From positions 1-11,318 of the forward strand of contig CAKUMG010000101.1 of the NCBI GenBank assembly GCA_934667465.1: 11,318 nucleotides of DNA, given 5' to 3'. Of this stretch, positions 5,942 to 11,318 are shown piece after piece. The notes below the pieces were generated by a model. It made no database searches and was not told where the DNA came from. It saw nothing but the letters and a program-made list of their open reading frames with translations. This DNA is from an uncultured Actinoplanes sp. GTDB lineage: Bacteria; Actinomycetota; Actinomycetes; Mycobacteriales; Micromonosporaceae. The translations under genes were made by a program, and so were the position numbers. Within the stretch, counting starts at the first letter, position 1; every line of letters starts with the position of its first letter.

Positions 5942-7225
5942 TCACCCACCGATCGTCCGGACGATGAGGACGGCGTTGAGCGCGATGATGAGGGCGGCCG
6001 CGACCCCGGCCGCCACCGTCGTGAGCCGCCGGTTGACGTACTCGCCCATCAGGTCCTGGCGCCGGGTCAGCCAGATCAGCGGCACCAGCGCGAACGGCAC
6101 GCCGAACGAGAGCACGACCTGCGACCACACCAGGGCCTGCGTCGGGTCCGCGCCGATCAGCAGGATCACCATCGCCGGGGCCATCGTGACCAGCCGGCGC
6201 ACGACCACCGGGATCCGGCGGCGCAGGAAGCCCTGCATGACGACCTGACCGGCGAACGTGCCGACGCTCGACGAGGCCAGCCCGGAGGCGAGCAGCGCGA
6301 CCGCGAAGGCCAGCGCCACGTACTCGTCGAGCCGCTCACCCAGCCCGGCGTGGATGCCGACGAGGCTGTCCGTGCCCGGCACGTTCTGCCCGTGGAAGAG
6401 CTGCGCCGCGATGACCAGCATGGCGAGGTTGACGAGGCCGGCCGCGCCGAGCGCGACCAGGGTGTCGGTGCGCTGGTAGCGCAGGGCGGCCCGGCGGTCC
6501 GGCACGCCGGAGCGCGAGGTGGTCAGCGCCGAGTGCAGGTAGATGACGTGCGGCATGACCGTCGCCCCCAGGATGCCGGTGGCCAGCACCAGGCTGTCCG
6601 GGCCCTCGAACGACGGCAGCAGGCCCCCGGCGATGGCCGTCCCGTCGACACCGGAACGCAGCGTCGCGTACAGGAAACCCAGCATGATGACCGCGAGCAG
6701 CCCGCCGATCGCGGCCTCGTAGCGGCGCACCCCGCGGCGGTGCAGGCCCAGCAGGGCGAACGCCACCACGCAGGTGATCAGCCCGCCGATCGGCAGCGGG
6801 ATGCCGAACAGCAGGTAGAGCGCCAGCGCGCCGCCGACGATCTCGGCCAGGTCGGTGGCCATGGCGACCAGCTCCGCCTGTCCCCAGAGGAACCGGGTGA
6901 CCGGGCGGGGCAGCTGCTCGCGGCAGTGCTCGGCGAGGTCACGCCCGGTGATCAGGCCCAGCTTGGCGGAGAGCGACTGGATCAGCATCGCCGTCAGGTT
7001 CGCGGCGACGATCACCCAGACCAGGCCGTATCCGTACGCGGATCCGGCGGTGAAGTTGGTCGCGAAGTTCCCGGGGTCGGCGTAGGCGATGGCGGCGACG
7101 AACGCCGGCCCGAACAGGGGTGCCAGCCGGGCTACGCGGCGGCGGACGGGAGAGACGAGCGCCGTGGCGGCTCCGGGGACGACCATGCGCGGCTTCTGCC
7201 CCCAGCCGTGGCCCGCCGGGGCCAC
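5942..7225 (-). CDS. mntH: Nramp-family Mn2+/Fe2+ transporter
   Basis: A 427-residue integral membrane protein with about eleven hydrophobic helices. Helix 1 carries the metal-binding DPGN (AYADPGNFATN, Asp50-Asn53) and helix 6 carries MPH (Met224-His226, ATVMPHVIYLHS). These are the two unwound-helix motifs that bind Mn2+ or Fe2+ in Nramp proteins, which import metal with protons. GTG 7225 is chosen as start because a perfect AGGAGG (7238-7233 on the minus strand) lies 7 nt upstream. An ATG far upstream at 7318 would place the gene across the catalase leader, and an inner ATG at 7186 has only a weak binding site. The gene diverges from a manganese catalase gene with 95 bp between starts, so metal import and metal use are probably co-ordinated. 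Confidence 0.92.
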   Translation of the reverse strand: MAPAGHGWGQKPRMVVPGAATALVSPVRRRVARLAPLFGPAFVAAIAYADPGNFATNFTAGSAYGYGLVWVIVAANLTAMLIQSLSAKLGLITGRDLAEHCREQLPRPVTRFLWGQAELVAMATDLAEIVGGALALYLLFGIPLPIGGLITCVVAFALLGLHRRGVRRYEAAIGGLLAVIMLGFLYATLRSGVDGTAIAGGLLPSFEGPDSLVLATGILGATVMPHVIYLHSALTTSRSGVPDRRAALRYQRTDTLVALGAAGLVNLAMLVIAAQLFHGQNVPGTDSLVGIHAGLGERLDEYVALAFAVALLASGLASSSVGTFAGQVVMQGFLRRRIPVVVRRLVTMAPAMVILLIGADPTQALVWSQVVLSFGVPFALVPLIWLTRRQDLMGEYVNRRLTTVAAGVAAALIIALNAVLIVRTIGG

Positions 7226-7232
7226 GTGCTGG

Positions 7233-7238
7233 CCTCCT
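7233..7238 (-). promoter_or_regulatory. Ribosome binding site that fixes the Nramp start
   Basis: AGGAGG on the minus strand, 7 nt before GTG 7225. It is the strongest such site upstream of this gene and decides in favour of the GTG start over the ATGs at 7318 and 7186. Confidence 0.75.
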
Positions 7239-7280
7239 GGGGCCAGGGGGCCGGGTAGCTCGAGATCGTCCCACCCCGAC

Positions 7281-7292
7281 GGACGAACGTCC
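7281..7292. promoter_or_regulatory. Inverted repeat in the Nramp / Mn-catalase control region
   Basis: GGACG-AA-CGTCC is a perfect inverted repeat, 28 bp before the catalase start, and is followed at once by the 8-bp palindrome TCGATCGA (7293-7300). In a 95-bp region shared by a metal importer and a metalloenzyme, an operator for a metal- or peroxide-responsive repressor is plausible. It does not clearly match a MntR, DtxR or Fur box known to me. GGGTAG at 7253-7258 resembles a SigF -10, but no GTTT stands at the right distance. Confidence 0.3.
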
Positions 7293-7320
7293 TCGATCGA
7301 CGAAACGCGGAGGAACACCG

Positions 7321-8235
7321 ATGTTCAAGCACGTCGACTACCTGCAGTTCCAGGCCAAGCCGGAGAAGCCGGACGCGCTGCTGGCCCGCAAGATGCAGGA
7401 GCTGGTCGGGGGCCAGTTCGGTGAGATGACCGTGATGATGCAGTACCTCTGGCAGGGCTGGTCGTGCCGGGTTCCCGGCAAGTACAAGGACATGATCATG
7501 GACATCGCGACCGAGGAGATCGGTCACGTCGAGATGCTCACGACCATGCTGGCCCGCCTGCTCGAGGGCGCGCCGGGCGAGGCCACGCAGAAGGCCGCCG
7601 CCGCGAACCCGCTGCTCGCCGCGGTACTCGGCGGTCAGAGCCCGCAGCACGCGATCGTCAGCGGCGGCAACGCCCTGCCGCGCGACAGCGAGGGCACGCC
7701 GTGGAACACCGGCTACATCGTGGCCAGCGGCAACCTGCTCTCCGACTTCCGCTCCAATGTGGCAGCCGAGGCGCAGAGCCGGCTCATGACCAGCCGCGTC
7801 TACAACATGACCGACGACCGCGGTGTCAAGGACATGCTGCAGTTCAACCTGGCGCGCGACACCTACCACCAGCAGCAGTGGCTGAAGGGCATCGAGCAGC
7901 TCGTCGCCGACGGTTACGCCGACAGCCCGATCGAGAACTCGAACGGGGAGTTCGAGCACCCCGAGGCGCGGCGCACCTTCTACAGCTTCGACCCGGCCAG
8001 CAAGGCCGGCGAGGGACTGTGGGCGCAGGGCGAGACCGTCTTCGGCGAGAAGATCGACTACGTCCCGGACGCGCAGCCGCTGACCGACGACAAGCCGCTG
8101 GGACCCGCCCCCGACCCCAAGCTCTACGTCACCTACGGCGGGGACATGGGACCGGGCAAGCCGGGCACCGGCGCGGGCGCGCACGCCCAGGGCGTCGCCA
8201 ACGTGGTCAACAAGATCAAGGGAGCGCTGGACTGA
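7321..8235 (+). CDS. Manganese catalase
   Basis: A 304-residue non-haem catalase, close to the usual family length. It converts hydrogen peroxide to water and oxygen at a dinuclear manganese centre inside a four-helix bundle. All five expected ligands are visible: Glu35 (GGQFGEMT), Glu66 and His69 (EEIGHVEM), Glu150 (VAAEAQSR) and His183 (ARDTYHQQQW). The first three share the numbering of the Lactobacillus plantarum enzyme as I recall it. The C-terminal tail is rich in Pro and Gly, as in other members. ATG 7321 is preceded by GGAGGA (7309-7314) 6 nt away. There is no signal peptide, so the enzyme is cytoplasmic. The divergent Nramp gene probably supplies manganese. A strong hairpin follows the stop. 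Confidence 0.95.
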   Translation: MFKHVDYLQFQAKPEKPDALLARKMQELVGGQFGEMTVMMQYLWQGWSCRVPGKYKDMIMDIATEEIGHVEMLTTMLARLLEGAPGEATQKAAAANPLLAAVLGGQSPQHAIVSGGNALPRDSEGTPWNTGYIVASGNLLSDFRSNVAAEAQSRLMTSRVYNMTDDRGVKDMLQFNLARDTYHQQQWLKGIEQLVADGYADSPIENSNGEFEHPEARRTFYSFDPASKAGEGLWAQGETVFGEKIDYVPDAQPLTDDKPLGPAPDPKLYVTYGGDMGPGKPGTGAGAHAQGVANVVNKIKGALD

Positions 8236-8255
8236 GCGCTGACCTGAGCCGGCCC

Positions 8256-8287
8256 GCCGGGACCGTGGCATCGGCCACGGTTCCGGC
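8256..8287 (+). terminator. Strong hairpin after the manganese catalase gene
   Basis: Bases 8256-8269 pair with 8274-8287 to give a 14-bp stem with one G-U pair and the 4-nt loop ATCG. It lies 20 bp past the catalase stop and just before a promoter-like sequence. There is no real U tract after it, only TTT at 8296-8298, which is common for actinobacterial terminators. Confidence 0.75.
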
Positions 8288-8294
8288 ATCGCCG

Positions 8295-8319
8295 GTTTAT
8301 CCGCGGTACGGAACGGTAT
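8295..8319 (+). promoter_or_regulatory. SigB/SigF-type promoter
   Basis: GTTTAT (8295-8300), 13 nt, then CGGTAT (8314-8319) matches the SigB/SigF consensus GTTTAA-N12-14-GGGTAT at ten of twelve positions with ideal spacing. It sits in the only gap where a promoter for the downstream pair would be expected, right after the hairpin at 8256-8287. Transcription would begin near 8326, about four bases before ATG 8330, so the message would be nearly leaderless. The likely user is the sigma factor encoded at 2839-3960. Confidence 0.6.
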
Positions 8320-8329
8320 CCGCCCGCGC

Positions 8330-8737
8330 ATGAAGACTTCGACCAGGGCAGCGCTGCTGCTCACCGCCACGGCGGCCGGGACGGTCGCCGCGCGACGGGC
8401 GCTGGCCGCGCGCCAGCGGGCCCGGACGCCCCGGGTGCACATCCTCACTGTCGAGCGGCCGTACGACGAGGTGACGCTGCCCGCTCCCCTGGCCGACCTC
8501 GGCGACGCGGTGCAGGTCGAGCTGCGGCCCGCGCCGGGCGACCGGGGCACCGAGATCGCCGTACGCAGCGACACGGTTTCCGCCGGGGACCTCCGGCGCG
8601 CCCTGCGGGAGTCGCGGTCCCTGCTCGAGGTCGGGTATGTGCTGCTGCCCAGCGGGCCGCCGACCACCGAACCCACGCTGCGCAACCGGCCGCTGCGGAA
8701 GGCGACGGCGCACGGCCGCGAGGGAGGACTGCTGTGA
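8330..8737 (+). CDS. Small membrane-anchored protein upstream of alcohol dehydrogenase, function unknown
   Basis: A 135-residue protein. An N-terminal stretch (KTSTRAALLLTATAAGTVAA) followed by RRALAARQRAR looks like a short membrane anchor with a basic cytoplasmic side, or an uncleaved signal. The remainder is soluble, with VHILTVERPYDEVTLPAPL, LGDAVQVELRPAPGDRGTEI and a late LRRALRESRSLLEVG helix. These resemble small actinobacterial proteins that I recall as SRPBCC/cyclase-like or hypothetical, often placed next to zinc alcohol dehydrogenases, but the fold is not certain. There is no Shine-Dalgarno sequence, consistent with a near-leaderless transcript from the promoter at 8295-8319. Its stop overlaps the next start (GTGA), so the two proteins are probably made together. 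Function is not assigned. Confidence 0.7.
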   Translation: MKTSTRAALLLTATAAGTVAARRALAARQRARTPRVHILTVERPYDEVTLPAPLADLGDAVQVELRPAPGDRGTEIAVRSDTVSAGDLRRALRESRSLLEVGYVLLPSGPPTTEPTLRNRPLRKATAHGREGGLL

Positions 8738-9903
8738 AGGCCCTGCAATGGCAAGGCGTCAACAAGCTCGCGGTCGGCGAGGTGCCCGACCCCCGGCTGC
8801 GCAACACCGGCGACGTGATCGTCAAGGTGCGGCGGACCGTCACCTGCGGCTCCGACCTGCACCTGCTCGGCGGCTACATCCCCTTCCTGGAGAAGGGCGA
8901 CGTGCTGGGCCACGAGTTCCTCGGCGAGATCGTCGAGGTCGGCTCCGACGTCCGGGCACACCAGGTCGGCGACCGGGTGGTGGTGTCGTCTTTCATCGGC
9001 TGCGGCAAGTGCCACCACTGCCACCGGCGCGAGTTCTCGCTGTGCGACAACAGCAACACCAACCCGGCGATCACCGAGTCGCTGTGGGGGCACGCCGTCG
9101 GCGGGTGCTTCGGCTACAGCCACGCGATGGGCGGCAACGCCGGCAGCCACGCCGAGTACATCCGGGTGCCGTTCGCCGACATCGGCGCGTTCACGGTGCC
9201 CGAGGGGGTCAGCGACGAGCGGGCGCTGTTCGCCTCCGACTCCGCCTCGACCGGCTGGATGGGCGCCAACCTCGGCGGGGTGCAGCCCGGCCAGGTCGTC
9301 GCCGTGTGGGGCGCGGGCGCGGTCGGCCAGATGGCGGCCCGGGCAGCGGTGCTGCTCGGCGCCGAGCGGGTGATCGTCATCGACCGCTACGACAACCGGC
9401 TCCAGCAGGTGGAGAAGTTCGTCGGCGCGGAGACACTCAACTACGAGCGCACGAACATCCACGAGGAGCTGCGCGAACGCAGCGGCGGGCGCGGACCCGA
9501 CGTGTGCATCGAGGCGGTCGGCATGGAGGCGCACTCGGCCGGCCCGCAGCACGTCTACGACCAGGTGAAACAGCAGCTGCGGCTGCAGACGGACCGGCCG
9601 GTGGCGGTCCGCGAGGCGATCCACGCCTGCGCGAAGGGCGGCTCGGTCTTCGTGCTCGGCGTCTTCGCGGGCATGGTCGACAAGTTCCCGCTCGGCGCGA
9701 TGATGAACAAGGGCCTGACCGTACGCGGCGCCCAGATGCACGGTCAGCGGTACATCCCCATGCTGCTGGACCGGATGGCGCGCGGCGAGCTGGTCACCGA
9801 GCACCTGGCCACCCACACCATGCCCCTCGAGCAGGCGCCGGAGGGCTACCGCCTCTTCAAGGAGAAGGCGGACGGCTGCGTACGGGCGGTCTTCCTGCCC
9901 TGA
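8734..9903 (+). CDS. Zinc-dependent alcohol dehydrogenase (MDR superfamily)
   Basis: A 389-residue medium-chain dehydrogenase. Residues ~1-150 are the GroES-like catalytic domain with catalytic-zinc ligands Cys38 (VTCGSDLH), His60 and Glu61 (VLGHEFLG). A structural-zinc lobe has Cys90, Cys93, Cys96 and Cys104 (CGKCHHCHRREFSLC). The NAD(P)-binding Rossmann fold begins near 190 (VWGAGAVGQMAARAA), with Asp in VIVIDRYDN suggesting NAD preference. The length and the segment around 265-290 are like glutathione-dependent formaldehyde dehydrogenase relatives, so an aldehyde or alcohol redox role is likely; the substrate is unknown. GTG 8734 overlaps the stop of the preceding small gene and has GGAGGA 5 nt upstream. 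It is probably expressed with that gene from the SigF-like promoter at 8295-8319, suggesting a stress-related detoxification role. Confidence 0.9.
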   Translation: MKALQWQGVNKLAVGEVPDPRLRNTGDVIVKVRRTVTCGSDLHLLGGYIPFLEKGDVLGHEFLGEIVEVGSDVRAHQVGDRVVVSSFIGCGKCHHCHRREFSLCDNSNTNPAITESLWGHAVGGCFGYSHAMGGNAGSHAEYIRVPFADIGAFTVPEGVSDERALFASDSASTGWMGANLGGVQPGQVVAVWGAGAVGQMAARAAVLLGAERVIVIDRYDNRLQQVEKFVGAETLNYERTNIHEELRERSGGRGPDVCIEAVGMEAHSAGPQHVYDQVKQQLRLQTDRPVAVREAIHACAKGGSVFVLGVFAGMVDKFPLGAMMNKGLTVRGAQMHGQRYIPMLLDRMARGELVTEHLATHTMPLEQAPEGYRLFKEKADGCVRAVFLP

Positions 9904-9911
9904 TGATCATC
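9902..9911. other. Palindrome at the end of the alcohol dehydrogenase gene
   Basis: GATGATCATC is a perfect 10-bp palindrome spanning the ADH stop codon and the short gap before the next start. It may be an operator for the downstream regulator gene or chance. It is too short for a terminator. Confidence 0.2.
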
Positions 9912-9940
9912 CGGCGGGCACGCTGCGCGAGACTGCTGGG

Positions 9941-11047
9941 GTGCCTTTCTCCTCGGATGCGCCCGGGCTCGTCGGCCGGGCAGCCGTCTGGGCCGAGCTG
10001 ACCGCTCTGCTCGGCGGCGCCTCCCCTAACGGGCCCGGCGCGGCTCTCGCGGGCCGGGACGACACGGCGGTCCCCGGCCGGGACGGCACCGCTCCTCCCG
10101 GCCGGGACGGCACCGCTCTTCCCGGCCGGGACGGCGCGGCGGTGATGCTCGTCGGTCCGGCCGGGATCGGGAAGTCCGCGCTGGTGGAGGCGTTCGCCGC
10201 CGAGGCCGCGCGGCGCGGGCACGCCGTCGTGCGGGCCGCCGGCGGGGCGGAGATCCAGGGCCGCCCGTACGGGGTCCTGCGTGCCCTGCTCACCGGCACC
10301 GACCCGGGCGACCTGCCCGGTGGCCAGCGCCGGGCCCTGGCGGCGGCGCTGGCCGGCGAGGAGCACGGTGTCGACCTGCTGGCCCTGCGCTCGGCCGTCG
10401 CCGCCGTTCTCGCCCCGGCCGCCGGTGAGCCGCCGCTCGTGCTCGTGGTCGACGAGGCCGAGCGGACCGACCCGCCCAGCTACGACCTGCTGCTGACCCT
10501 GGCCGCCGCGATCACCTGGGGGCAGCTGGGCGTGGTGGCCCTGTTCGCGGCCCGGACCGGCCGGATCCCGGGCGATCTGGCGGAGCTGACCCGCGCGGTC
10601 CCGGTCCCGCCGCTGACCGAGCGCGAGGCGGAACGGCTGCTCGACACCCTGCCCGGGGCGCCGGTCGGCTCGGACCGGCTCGAGCTGCTGCGCCGCTGCG
10701 GTGGTAACCCCCTGGCCCTGCTCGTCGACCGGCCGGTGCCGGCGTTCGCCCGGCTGGTGCGCGGGCTGCCCGGGCCCACCCGGTGGGCGCTGACCCTGGC
10801 CGCGACCGGCGAGCAGGACATCGACGCGATCACCCGGGCCGACCCCTCCCTCACCCTGGCCGCCTGGCAGCCGGCCGAGGACGCGGGCCTGGTCACCGTC
10901 GCCGCCAGCGCGGTCCGGTTCCGGCACCCCCTCGTCGAGCAGGCCGTTCTCGAGGCCGCCGGGCCGAGGGCGCGGCAGCGGGCACACCGGCTGCTCGCCG
11001 CGGCCAGCACCACCTCCTCCAGGCTCGGGCGCTCCAGCGCCAGGTAG
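9941..11047 (+). CDS. Large LuxR-type regulator, N-terminal ATPase part only (truncated)
   Basis: The open frame gives 368 residues, but only ~1-353 look like the family. PGLVGRAAVWAELTALL at the N terminus, Walker A LVGPAGIGKSAL (~70-81) and Walker B LVLVVDEAERTDPPSYDLLL (~168) belong to the signal-transducing ATPase of large LuxR (LAL) regulators. LRRCGGNPLALL and FRHPLVEQAVLEAA are the later helical motifs of that module. Full-length members are usually 800-1000 residues and end in a LuxR helix-turn-helix, absent here. Homology stops near base 11005 (RLLAAAS), where unrelated sequence supplies TTSSRLGRSSAR and a stop. As it stands the protein could not bind DNA. The start is GTG 9941 with a poor binding site, chosen because homology begins there. 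Four 24-bp repeats lie before Walker A. Rearrangement or an assembly join caused the truncation. Confidence 0.75.
   Translation: MPFSSDAPGLVGRAAVWAELTALLGGASPNGPGAALAGRDDTAVPGRDGTAPPGRDGTALPGRDGAAVMLVGPAGIGKSALVEAFAAEAARRGHAVVRAAGGAEIQGRPYGVLRALLTGTDPGDLPGGQRRALAAALAGEEHGVDLLALRSAVAAVLAPAAGEPPLVLVVDEAERTDPPSYDLLLTLAAAITWGQLGVVALFAARTGRIPGDLAELTRAVPVPPLTEREAERLLDTLPGAPVGSDRLELLRRCGGNPLALLVDRPVPAFARLVRGLPGPTRWALTLAATGEQDIDAITRADPSLTLAAWQPAEDAGLVTVAASAVRFRHPLVEQAVLEAAGPRARQRAHRLLAAASTTSSRLGRSSAR
10052..10147 (+). repeat. Four tandem 24-bp repeats in the LuxR-type ATPase gene
   Basis: Units begin at 10052, 10076, 10100 and 10124, each opening with GGCCGGGAC. They encode GRDDTAVP, GRDGTAPP, GRDGTALP and GRDGAAVM (residues 38-69), directly before the P-loop. 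Relatives usually have only a short linker here, so the array looks like a recent in-frame expansion. Confidence 0.9.
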
Positions 11048-11193
11048 GCGGCGCGGGTCAGCTGCCCGGAGCTGGTGCGCACCCCGGCCACCCAGCGGTC
11101 GAACCAGGCCCGGTCGACCACGATCGGGCCGGCCGGCAGCGGCACCACGGTTTCCTTCCAGACGTAGTCGACGTCGCTGTCGACGTAGCCCAC
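11005..11193 (-). other. Unrecognised coding-like fragment, part of a mosaic end
   Basis: The minus strand is open throughout and reads like a real protein fragment: ETVVPLPAGPIVVDRAWFDR, then WVAGVRTSSGQLTRAAYLAL and ERPSLEEVV. Codon use is GC-rich like the rest of the window. I cannot place it; a faint likeness to the C-terminal part of oxidase subunit II proteins is too weak to claim. It runs without a stop into the neighbouring ABC fragment on one side and into the antisense of the LuxR-type gene on the other, so both edges appear to be joins. The exact left edge is uncertain by about 10 bp. Confidence 0.4.
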
Positions 11194-11292
11194 GCCCATG
11201 CGCTGGCCGGTTTGCAGAACCAGGCTTGCGTCTTCCAGCACCGAACGGGTGACAAAGGCCTTGGATACGTGATTGACGGTGAGCAGGATCAT
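11194..11292 (-). pseudogene. N-terminal fragment of an ABC ATPase (ABC-F-like), cut before the P-loop
   Basis: ATG 11292 (minus strand), with AGGGGGA upstream, begins MILLTVNHVSKAF and continues with VLEDASLVLQTGQRMG. This is a typical start of an ABC-F or related ABC ATPase, where the next residues should be a Walker A of the GxxGxGKS type. Instead VGYVDSDVDYVW follows, which is unrelated, so only ~33 codons are genuine. The codons include AAT, GTA, TTT, CGT, GCA, GTT and CAA, rare elsewhere in the window. This points to a different origin: transfer, or a chimeric contig end. Confidence 0.55.
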
Positions 11293-11318
11293 GCCGTTTC
11301 CCCCTGCCAGCGGCCGGA

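Noticed and set aside
7253..7258. GGGTAG as a SigF -10 for manganese catalase
   Set aside because: The -35 position holds CTCC rather than GTTT, so one half-site alone is not enough in GC-rich DNA.
7226..7318. Nramp start at ATG 7318
   Set aside because: It would add 31 non-hydrophobic residues reading across the catalase leader, while GTG 7225 has a perfect AGGAGG 7 nt upstream.
8633..8638. GGGTAT as a SigF -10 inside the small anchored-protein gene
   Set aside because: No GTTT-like -35 stands 14-16 nt upstream (GCGG is there), and it lies within codons of a well-supported gene.
7132..9816. 894-residue minus-strand open frame across catalase and ADH
   Set aside because: It is antisense to three well-supported genes, crosses their terminator and promoter region, and shows no domain motif.

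Overview
The window is very GC-rich, almost every codon ends in G or C, starts include GTG, and the gene families (SigB/SigF-type sigma factor, RsbW-like ATPase, large LuxR-type ATPase regulator) are typical of a filamentous actinobacterium. A member of the Micromonosporaceae such as Actinoplanes is a reasonable guess, but no marker gene proves it.

Left third (1-3960): a signalling block. The 3' end of a CheB-type methylesterase gene is followed by a CheR-type methyltransferase with a PAS / coiled-coil / PAS tail. That gene overlaps (ATGA) a STAS + RsbW-like ATPase fusion. Facing it, and sharing one CTAG as both stop codons, is a SigB/SigF-type sigma factor carrying its own C-terminal STAS domain. 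Together these parts suggest chemoreceptor-style methylation chemistry wired to a partner-switching stress-sigma circuit. Neither STAS domain has a serine at the usual phosphorylation site.

Middle (4103-8235): stress effectors and a regulator. They are an MBL-fold hydrolase behind a possible SigF-type promoter, a small two-helix membrane protein convergently overlapping its 3' end, and a LuxR-type response regulator in which the phospho-acceptor Asp is Glu. A divergent pair follows: an Nramp Mn2+/Fe2+ importer (minus strand) and a manganese catalase (plus strand), sharing a 95-bp control region. The importer can supply the metal the catalase needs.

Right (8256-9903): a strong hairpin closes the catalase gene. 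A good SigB/SigF-type promoter (GTTTAT-N13-CGGTAT) sits just upstream of a small membrane-anchored protein that is translationally coupled to a zinc-dependent alcohol dehydrogenase. The simplest overall reading is a general-stress island in which the sigma factor at 2839-3960 controls several neighbours.

End (9941-11318): the N-terminal ATPase half of a large LuxR-type regulator, containing four in-frame 24-bp repeats, breaks off near 11005. The last ~310 bp are a mosaic: an unrecognised minus-strand coding piece, then the first ~33 codons of an ABC ATPase cut just before its P-loop and with different codon use. This looks like a rearrangement or a chimeric contig end. No RNA genes, CRISPR arrays or transposases were seen.
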